Assembly (NCBI GenBank): GCA_937868205.1
Contig: CALMMC010000028.1
Location: forward strand, 1 to 9,368
Origin: JAAZPG01 sp012797375
GTDB taxonomy: Bacteria; Acidobacteriota; Aminicenantia; Aminicenantales; UBA4085
Direction: 5' to 3'
DNA length: 9,368 nucleotides
Part shown: positions 1-4,523 of the stretch, piece by piece
How the letters are laid out: every line of letters starts with the position of its first letter
Numbering within the stretch: the stretch's first letter is position 1
Made by a program: the position numbers and the translations under genes
The notes under the pieces: model-generated
Database searches by the model: none
Told to the model about the DNA's origin: nothing
What the model saw: the letters and a program-made list of their open reading frames with translations, nothing else

Positions 1-1131
1 GGTGGTGGGGGAGGGACGTGTCGGGCGGCTGGGCGGGGGGCAGCGGGCCGGCCGGGGGTGCGCCCGGGCCTCCGCGAGCGGGGGGGCCGGGTCTTGCCGG
101 AACAGCTTGTCGAGAATGGCCGCGAGCTCGCCGTCCAGGACGGCCGCCGGATTATGGAAATTCTCGTCTAAGCGGTGGTCGGTGATCCGGGATTGGGGAA
201 AATTGTACGTCCGGATCTTTTCGCTCCGCTCGCCCGTGCCCACTTGGCTGCGGCGGTCGCTGGCGATTTTCCGCTGCTGCTCCGTCCGGGCGATCTCCAG
301 GAGCCGCGACCGGAGAACCCGGAGGGCTTTCTCCTTGTTCCGGTGCTGGGATTTCTCGTCCTGGCAGGAGACGACCATCCCCGAGGGCTTGTGGGTGACC
401 CGGATGGCCGTGTAATTGCGGTTGACGTTCTGGCCGCCGGGTCCGGAGGAGCCGAACGCCTCGATCTTAAGATCCTTCGGATCGATCTTGATGTCGACCT
501 CGTCGGCTTCGGGAAGCACGGCGACCGTCACGGTGGACGTATGGATCCGCCCGCCGGCCTCAGTCTTGGGAACGCGCTGAACCCGGTGCACGCCGCTTTC
601 GAACTTGAGGCGCGAATAGGCTCCCGTCCCGCGGATGCCGGCGATCGCCTCCTTGAATCCGCCGACGGGCGAAAAGCTCGTCTCCAAGATCTCGAAAAGC
701 CAGCCTTTTTTCTCGGCGTACCGGGCATACATCCGGAACAAGTCTTGGGCGAACAGGGAGGATTCGTCCCCCCCCGCCCCGGCCCGGATTTCGAGCACCA
801 CGCCGCGTTCGTCCAGGGGATCCTTGGGGACGAGCAGGATCCGGATGTCATGGGCCAGGACCGCGTCCGCTTCTTCCAGGCGCCGCAGCTCGGCCTCGGC
901 CAGGGTTTTCAGGTCCGGATCGGCGCGGGGATCGGAGAGGATCTCGCGCGATCCGGCGATATCCGCCCGGACGCGCTTGAGCTCCTCGATTTTCTTGACG
1001 AGCGGCTCGATGTCCGCCTGTTCCTTGGAGAGGTCGCGGAATTTCTTAGGGTCGGAGAGGACGGACGGATCGGCCAGGGCTTGAACCAGCCGGCGGTATT
1101 TGTCCTCGACGGACTCCAGTTCGGGAATCAT
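1..1131 (-). CDS. prfA: Peptide chain release factor 1 (RF1), 3' end off the window
   Basis: Class I release factor that reads UAA and UAG in the ribosomal A site and triggers hydrolysis of peptidyl-tRNA. The 377 visible residues align with RF1 throughout. The N-terminal helical domain opens with MIPELESVEDKYRRL. The tripeptide PKT at residues 188-190 fits the RF1 PxT codon-reading motif and excludes RF2 (SPF). GGQ is at 232-234, followed by CQDEKSQHRNK and RTYNFPQSRITDHR. The GGQ context is GPGGQNVN, where many RF1s have GAGGQHVN. The ATG at 1131 is chosen because family homology begins there. Its Shine-Dalgarno is poor (GGGAAG almost touching the ATG). The gene follows rpmE by 18 bases, so the two are probably co-transcribed. 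Oddity: the RF1 body should end near residue 347-358, but the frame continues to the window edge as a Pro/Arg/Ala-rich tail with no stop. A natural extension, run-on into the next gene or a sequencing frameshift are all possible. Confidence 0.95.
   Translation of the reverse strand, partial: MIPELESVEDKYRRLVQALADPSVLSDPKKFRDLSKEQADIEPLVKKIEELKRVRADIAGSREILSDPRADPDLKTLAEAELRRLEEADAVLAHDIRILLVPKDPLDERGVVLEIRAGAGGDESSLFAQDLFRMYARYAEKKGWLFEILETSFSPVGGFKEAIAGIRGTGAYSRLKFESGVHRVQRVPKTEAGGRIHTSTVTVAVLPEADEVDIKIDPKDLKIEAFGSSGPGGQNVNRNYTAIRVTHKPSGMVVSCQDEKSQHRNKEKALRVLRSRLLEIARTEQQRKIASDRRSQVGTGERSEKIRTYNFPQSRITDHRLDENFHNPAAVLDGELAAILDKLFRQDPAPPLAEARAHPRPARCPPPSRPTRPSPTT
7..40 (+). other. G-quadruplex-type G-run cluster
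   Basis: Five runs of at least three G (7-11, 13-15, 23-25, 31-33, 35-40) are separated by loops of 1, 7, 5 and 1 bases, which satisfies the usual G3+N1-7 quadruplex pattern on the plus strand. More G-runs follow to about 95. The strand is the template for prfA, so the mRNA here is C-rich. The pattern is seen directly. Folding is inferred, and chance is possible in DNA this rich in G and C. Confidence 0.45.
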
Positions 1132-1138
1132 CTTCCCG
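1122..1138 (-). promoter_or_regulatory. Hairpin enclosing the prfA start codon
   Basis: In the mRNA, CGGGAA pairs perfectly with UUCCCG (6 bp) around the five-base loop GAUGA, which contains the AUG of prfA. The 5' arm also covers the only Shine-Dalgarno-like bases. Initiation could therefore depend on ribosomes arriving from rpmE 18 bases upstream. The inverted repeat is seen directly. A regulatory role is inference. Confidence 0.35.
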
Positions 1139-1149
1139 GAGCGGCAAGC

Positions 1150-1371
1150 TTATTTCTTTTTCTTGGCCGCAAGGCCCGGACCGAATTTCTTGCGGAACTT
1201 CTCGACCCGGCCGGCGCTGTCGATGAATTTCTGTTTTCCGGTGAAAAAGGGATGGCATTGAGAGCAGATTTCGACCCGGATTTCTTTTTTCGTCGACCGC
1301 GTTTGGAAGGTGTTGCCGCAGGCGCAAATCACCAGGCAATCGTCGTAATTCGGATGAATATTCTGTTTCAT
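1150..1371 (-). CDS. rpmE: 50S ribosomal protein L31, zinc-binding type
   Basis: Small protein of the large ribosomal subunit that contributes to bridging the two subunits. The 73 residues start MKQNIHPNY, the classic L31 opening. Cysteines at 16, 18, 36 and 39 (CAC and CSQC) form the zinc-binding set of the zinc-containing L31 class, as opposed to the cysteine-free paralogue induced under zinc limitation. The conserved HPFFTGKQKFIDSAGRVEKF block follows, and the protein ends in a lysine-rich tail. Length matches the family. The ATG has a strong Shine-Dalgarno, AAGGAG (plus-strand 1381-1386), 9 bases upstream. A promoter lies just before it, and prfA follows after 18 bases. L31 next to RF1 is a common bacterial arrangement and supports a translation mini-operon. 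Confidence 0.97.
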   Translation of the reverse strand: MKQNIHPNYDDCLVICACGNTFQTRSTKKEIRVEICSQCHPFFTGKQKFIDSAGRVEKFRKKFGPGLAAKKKK

Positions 1372-1398
1372 CGAATGATACTCCTTGGAAGGCCGTTT

Positions 1399-1426
1399 AT
1401 TATACCAGACCCCCCGAATAATTCAA
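1399..1426 (-). promoter_or_regulatory. Extended -10 sigma70-type promoter for rpmE-prfA
   Basis: Read on the minus strand: -35 TTGAAT (1421-1426, 4 of 6 matches), a 16-base spacer, and a perfect -10 TATAAT (1399-1404) preceded by TGG, which gives the extended -10 TGn element. The start point would be near 1392, giving a leader of about 20 bases that contains the AAGGAG of rpmE. The promoter lies between the stop of the upstream hypothetical gene (1440) and rpmE. Confidence 0.75.
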
Positions 1427-1439
1427 TTCCCGTCCTCTC

Positions 1440-2288
1440 TCAGTCCTCCTGGGATTTTCTCTCGAATTCCTCCCAGTCGACGACGAACCGCGTCCGGTTC
1501 ATGTTTTCCCGAACCCGGTCGCGGTAGGCCCGGGATTCGAAATGCTCGCGGACGTCCTTGACCAGCGGGAAGATCTGTTCCTCGGCCTTCCATTCGTAGG
1601 GCGAGCCGTCCAAGCGCTTCAGGCAGTTGCGATGGACGATCCAGGCCATCTGCCGGATGGGAACGTGGCTGAACGTCCGCCGGATCGTCTGGACCTCGGC
1701 TTCCTTGGCCGGGTCGGCGAACTTGAAATAACGGGAGAACAGGACGGCGTTGTGATAATAGGCCGGGAACGCCTGCAGGCCTTCCTTGCCGGCCGTCCGG
1801 CCGAGGTAGATGAAGATGTCCATGATCCGCTTGCTCATCCCCAGCCCCGGATAGAGCTGGCCGGGAAGCGATCCATGGCGTTCGGAAAACCGGGCTTCCG
1901 GATTCTGGAGCGTCAGCCATTCGAAGACGAGCGTCGAAAACGGCCGGAGCGGGGCCGGGGCGAGGGTCTTGCCTTTCGGATCGAAGACTCCTTCCCGGAT
2001 TTTCAAGTCCACGATCAGGCGGTCCGGGCGGTTCTCGCGGTGAAAGATCTGAAACCGCTGGAGCGGCGGATAGGCGGAGGAGTCGAGCTCGAGGACGATC
2101 GGCCACAAGCCGCGCTTCCGGGCTTCCTTGTAAAAGCCCATCTTGGCCAGCGCCGCCGAGACTTCATTGGCCGTGTAACGCCCGAGAAACAGCACCGTCC
2201 CCCGGCGGTCTCCGAGCGAACCGAAGATTTCGCTCTCATCGACCAAGGGGCTGTTCCAATCCGTCGGAGCGGGTTGATGATTCTTCAT
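1440..2288 (-). CDS. Hypothetical protein, 282 residues, family not recognised
   Basis: I do not recognise this family. The 282-residue product has no signal peptide or membrane segment and is rich in Arg, Phe and Tyr, so it is probably cytoplasmic. The first 125 residues look alpha/beta, with strands such as TVLFLGRY (31-38), LWPIVLELD (61-69) and RLIVDLKI (90-97). The second half looks helical: a glycine-containing turn PGLGMSKR (147-154) leads into a helix, followed by FPAYYHNAVLFSRYFKF (174-190). The H/N/Y-rich AYYHNAVLFSR stretch is the best candidate for a conserved functional site. The ATG at 2288 is chosen because AGGAAGG lies just upstream and a promoter precedes it. Longer in-frame starts would run back into rsmD. 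The gene appears to be its own transcription unit. No function is assigned. Confidence 0.85.
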   Translation of the reverse strand: MKNHQPAPTDWNSPLVDESEIFGSLGDRRGTVLFLGRYTANEVSAALAKMGFYKEARKRGLWPIVLELDSSAYPPLQRFQIFHRENRPDRLIVDLKIREGVFDPKGKTLAPAPLRPFSTLVFEWLTLQNPEARFSERHGSLPGQLYPGLGMSKRIMDIFIYLGRTAGKEGLQAFPAYYHNAVLFSRYFKFADPAKEAEVQTIRRTFSHVPIRQMAWIVHRNCLKRLDGSPYEWKAEEQIFPLVKDVREHFESRAYRDRVRENMNRTRFVVDWEEFERKSQED

Positions 2289-2326
2289 CGTCCTTCCTGT
2301 TTCGGCTGTTAAAAAATCCCTTTTCG

Positions 2327-2355
2327 ATTTTAAATGATTCAATCCCCGGAGGCAA
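2327..2355 (-). promoter_or_regulatory. Sigma70-type promoter for the 282-residue gene
   Basis: Read on the minus strand: -35 TTGCCT (2350-2355, 4 of 6), a 17-base spacer, and -10 TAAAAT (2327-2332, 5 of 6). The start point would be near 2320, leaving a leader of about 32 bases with AGGAAGG before the ATG at 2288. The 100-base gap around it is AT-richer than the flanking genes, which supports a real promoter region. Confidence 0.6.
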
Positions 2356-2388
2356 GAATGGAGAAGACCGCGGGAAACGCCGCCGGCG

Positions 2389-2940
2389 TCAGACGGGCCC
2401 GCGGTAGAAACAGAGCGTATCGTCGCCCAGCCGAACCTGCCGTTCCAAGTCGAAGTCCCCGGCCTCAAACCGGGTCTTGAAATGGCGGCGGAGGACGATC
2501 CGGCCGCCCGGGGTCAGAAGTCCGCGCTTGCGGATGACCTTGAGGGGGTTGCGTTCTTCCAAAAGCCGGTAAGGCGGATCAAGAAAAATGAGGTCGAACC
2601 GGGCGCCCTCGCGGGCCAATTGGATGACCGCCCGGTTGAATTCCATGGCCATGATCCGGGAGCGGTCTCCGGCCTCGAGCTTCTCCAGATTGTGGCGAAG
2701 CGTCCCGACGGCCGCCGGCAGGATCTCGACAAAGACGGCGAACGCCGCCCCGTTGCTCAGGGCCTCGATGCCGATCGATCCCGTCCCGGCGAACCCGTCG
2801 AGGACCTTGAGGCCGGGCAAATCGTCGCGGAGAATGTTGAACAGCGCCGTTTTCAGCTTGTCGGGATAAGGCCGAACCAAGGGGCTGGGGACCTTGCGCA
2901 GGCGCTTTCCCTTGTAGAGGCCGCTGATAACCCTGATCAT
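2389..2940 (-). CDS. rsmD: 16S rRNA (guanine966-N2)-methyltransferase
   Basis: SAM-dependent enzyme that methylates N2 of G966 in 16S rRNA, acting during 30S subunit assembly. The 183 residues start MIRVISGLYKGKRL, the RsmD N-terminal signature (IxGxxKGrxL), followed by RPYPDKLKTALFNIL (23-37), equivalent to the RPTxdrvreaLFNil block. The SAM-binding motif I is VLDGFAGTGSIGIEAL (46-61), and the catalytic motif IV of N2-guanine methyltransferases is DPPY (121-124). Length is typical of the family. The ATG at 2940 is preferred over an in-frame start near 3024 because homology begins there and GGGAGGGGGG sits just before it. It starts 14 bases after the stop of the small exported protein, so the two probably share a transcript. 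The usual neighbour coaD is absent. Confidence 0.93.
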   Translation of the reverse strand: MIRVISGLYKGKRLRKVPSPLVRPYPDKLKTALFNILRDDLPGLKVLDGFAGTGSIGIEALSNGAAFAVFVEILPAAVGTLRHNLEKLEAGDRSRIMAMEFNRAVIQLAREGARFDLIFLDPPYRLLEERNPLKVIRKRGLLTPGGRIVLRRHFKTRFEAGDFDLERQVRLGDDTLCFYRGPV

Positions 2941-2954
2941 TCCCCCCTCCCGTT

Positions 2955-3551
2955 TCAGTAATAAAGAAGGAGAACGCCCTCGCGGCTCCGCAGATTTCGG
3001 AGGCCCGGCGGAAGGGCGACCCAATCGTTGATCGAAGAGGCCCCGGATTTGTTCATGGCGGCCGCCGCGGCGATGACCGCGTCCAGCAGGACGACGGACA
3101 CCGGCTGTCCCTCGAAGAAGAGCTTGTCGAGGGCGATCTTGGCGGCCCCGTCCAAAACGGTCACCCGCCCGGAAAAAAAGATGTTCAAGCGCGGCTTGAG
3201 GCCGAAAGGAAGCGAGACTCCGCTCGCGTCGACGAACGCCTTGCCTTCGACCCGGTTTTCCTCGAACAGCTTGAGCGCCAGCTCGCGGAGGATGCCGTTG
3301 CGGTCGGATTCAATCAGGACGGCCACCCAGGCGTTCAGCTCCTTCTCGGAAAAGGCCAGGCTTCGCATCGGAAGGGCGGCCCGGGCCGCCCGGTTCCGCT
3401 CGATCAGATCGAGGGCGGACTGAAGGCGGGCCGCGTCTTTTCTCATCTCGGCCGTGATCTCGATTCCGGCCCGGGCCGCGGCCGCGGCCAGGAGAATCAA
3501 GCCCGCCGCCGGCAGGATGATCCGCGGCCGGCGACGACGTTTTCCGTTCAT
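2955..3551 (-). CDS. Small exported protein of unknown function
   Basis: The 198-residue product begins with a clear Sec signal peptide: basic MNGKRRRRPR, an Ala/Leu-rich core to about residue 26, and a likely signal peptidase I site after ARA (26-28). The mature part has a short helix-forming segment (35-58), then FSEKELNAWVAVLIES (67-82). A mostly beta region follows, with phrases such as ENRVEGKAFVD (98-108) and LFFEGQPVSVVLLDAVI (144-160). An early ELNAW-type helix followed by alternating strands is reminiscent of lipid-binding LmeA/DUF2993-like or related envelope proteins, but this is a weak resemblance and no function is assigned. The start is forced: an in-frame stop lies 10 bases upstream, with no other start codon between. 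There is no Shine-Dalgarno. rsmD follows after 14 bases. Confidence 0.85.
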   Translation of the reverse strand: MNGKRRRRPRIILPAAGLILLAAAAARAGIEITAEMRKDAARLQSALDLIERNRAARAALPMRSLAFSEKELNAWVAVLIESDRNGILRELALKLFEENRVEGKAFVDASGVSLPFGLKPRLNIFFSGRVTVLDGAAKIALDKLFFEGQPVSVVLLDAVIAAAAAMNKSGASSINDWVALPPGLRNLRSREGVLLLYY

Positions 3552-3557
3552 GGGGCT

Positions 3558-3566
3558 ATTCTATCA
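3558..3566 (-). promoter_or_regulatory. Extended -10 promoter abutting the ATG (possible leaderless mRNA)
   Basis: Minus-strand TGATAGAAT is an extended -10 element (TGn plus TAGAAT, 5 of 6). Its 3' end lies 6 bases before the ATG at 3551, so transcription would start at or next to the A of the start codon. No -35 is recognisable. An intrinsic terminator at 3598-3646 isolates this gene from upstream transcription, so a promoter is needed in the 46-base gap, and this is the best match in it. Confidence 0.5.
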
Positions 3567-3597
3567 AATCGGCGGCTTCCAGGGGAAAACTCCAGGC

Positions 3598-3646
3598 AAA
3601 AAAAATCCCGCCGTCCCGCCGGTCGATCGAACGGCGGGGCGGCGGG
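3598..3646 (-). terminator. Rho-independent terminator after the exported two-domain gene
   Basis: On the minus strand the arm CCCGCCGCCCCGCCG (3632-3646) pairs with CGGCGGGACGGCGGG (3607-3621), giving two 7-bp GC blocks around one C/A mismatch and a loop of about 10 bases. An A and then a run of eight T (3598-3605) follow. The hairpin starts 20 bases after the stop codon at 3666. Orientation is clear because the T-run is only on the minus-strand 3' side. Confidence 0.92.
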
Positions 3647-3665
3647 ACGACGTCCGTCCGCCTGG

Positions 3666-4454
3666 TTACTTCCGGAAGGGAGAGACGTCTTTTTTTTCCG
3701 GAACCTCGACGACGCCGGACAGGATCAAACCGGTTCCGGCGATGACGCTGGCGATGCCGCAAGGGGTTAAAAAGAACGGCGGGACGCCCTTTTTGCAGAC
3801 GACATAAACGCCGTCGCCCGGTTCGGTCGAGCGTTCCGTCGGCATCAAGCCGTTCTGGCCGGCGAATAGGCGCTTGACGGATTCCCCCGCCAGCCCGAGC
3901 TTATCCACGTTTTGAAAGAAATTCGTCTGCAGGCCCTTGACCCGGACCCGGTCGTCGAGCTGGAGGATGCCCTTCTCGATGAAGACCTCGGCTTCCCTGG
4001 TCGCCGGATTGTACCGGACGACCCGTCCTATGCGGCTCTCCCCCTCCTCGACGGCTTGTTCCCTCAGGACTTCTTGGACCGCGGTCTGAACGGCGGAGTC
4101 GTAGACGTCGAGCGCCAGAGAGATCCTCGTCGTCTCGTTGGCCAGGATGCCGATCAGCTCGCTCGAGTTGAAATCGCCTTCGGGAGTCGTGACGCCGAAC
4201 TGGTAGATTCCCTTGCTCAGGTTTTCCAGGCGGAAGTAGCCCTGGGCGTCGGTCGGATCGGCGGCCGAGACGGCCCCGCTGGTGATGTTCTTCAAGCGGA
4301 CGACCGCGCCGGCGACGGGCGTTTTGCCGTCCCGGGCGAAGATGTTCCCGACAAGATGACCCCGCTCGACCGTCTGAGCGGCGGCCGCGCCGACGGTCCA
4401 GGCGACGATAAAAAAAAGAAAAACGCACTTTTTAAGGGACTTTCCTGCTTTCAT
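3666..4454 (-). CDS. Exported protein: carboxypeptidase-regulatory-like domain plus EF-Tu domain-2-like barrel
   Basis: The 262-residue product has a signal peptide (MKAGKSLKK, hydrophobic 10-25, cleavage near AAAA-Q, residue 26). Residues about 30-115 match a carboxypeptidase-regulatory-like/CnaB-type beta-sandwich: GHLVGNIFARDGKTPVAGAV, then TDAQGYFRLENLSKGIY. A short helical linker follows. Residues about 141-220 read IGRVVRYNP, KGILQLDDRVRVKG, QTNFFQNV and EPGDGVYVV. This follows the pattern of the EF-Tu domain-2-like barrel found in U32 peptidases and 'translation elongation factor-like' proteins (G-D-x-V-x-V-K-G, T-x-F-x-Q-x-V, GD-x-VY). A hydrophobic segment at 226-248 may be a second membrane anchor. 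The start at 4454 has GGGAGGA upstream, whereas a longer start at 4511 would run through the promoter. The gene is probably monocistronic. The barrel assignment rests on motif memory, and the function is unknown. An envelope role is inferred from the signal peptide and the polysaccharide neighbours. Confidence 0.88.
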   Translation of the reverse strand: MKAGKSLKKCVFLFFIVAWTVGAAAAQTVERGHLVGNIFARDGKTPVAGAVVRLKNITSGAVSAADPTDAQGYFRLENLSKGIYQFGVTTPEGDFNSSELIGILANETTRISLALDVYDSAVQTAVQEVLREQAVEEGESRIGRVVRYNPATREAEVFIEKGILQLDDRVRVKGLQTNFFQNVDKLGLAGESVKRLFAGQNGLMPTERSTEPGDGVYVVCKKGVPPFFLTPCGIASVIAGTGLILSGVVEVPEKKDVSPFRK

Positions 4455-4481
4455 TGCTTCCTCCCAAACCTTAGCATTTAA

Positions 4482-4511
4482 ATTATATGTACGAAATTTT
4501 TCAATTGTCAA
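4482..4511 (-). promoter_or_regulatory. Perfect-hexamer sigma70-type promoter
   Basis: Minus-strand -35 TTGACA (4506-4511) and -10 TATAAT (4482-4487) both match consensus exactly, with an 18-base spacer. The expected start is near 4475, giving a leader of about 20 bases with the GGGAGGA ribosome site. The -35 lies 12 bases beyond the stop of the TPR-like gene. No terminator hairpin is visible between them, so some read-through from the polysaccharide operon is likely. Confidence 0.9.
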
Positions 4512-4523
4512 GCGCGGTCAGAA

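Noticed and set aside
175..1527. Long plus-strand open frame of 450 codons across prfA and rpmE
   Set aside because: It is antisense to two clearly recognised genes, its translation resembles no family I know, and long opposite-strand frames are expected at this GC content.
2377..2389. GC-rich hairpin right after the rsmD stop as a terminator
   Set aside because: The stem is only 5 bp (ACGCC/GGCGT) and is followed by TTCCC rather than a T-run.
1440..2468. Longer start at 2468 for the 282-residue hypothetical gene
   Set aside because: It overlaps the end of rsmD and crosses the promoter at 2327-2355; the ATG at 2288 has AGGAAGG.
3690..3697. Run of eight A in the mRNA of the exported two-domain gene as a slippage or frameshift site
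   Set aside because: It lies only seven codons before the stop, so slippage would alter just the last residues, and no alternative product of interest follows.
4410..4423. A-rich tract on the plus strand as a plus-strand terminator tail
   Set aside because: It encodes the Phe-rich core of a signal peptide on the minus strand, and there is no adjacent hairpin in the right orientation.
3666..4511. Longer start at 4511 for the exported two-domain protein
   Set aside because: It would place the TTGACA and TATAAT hexamers inside the coding region and push the signal peptide 19 residues inward; the ATG at 4454 has a proper ribosome site.
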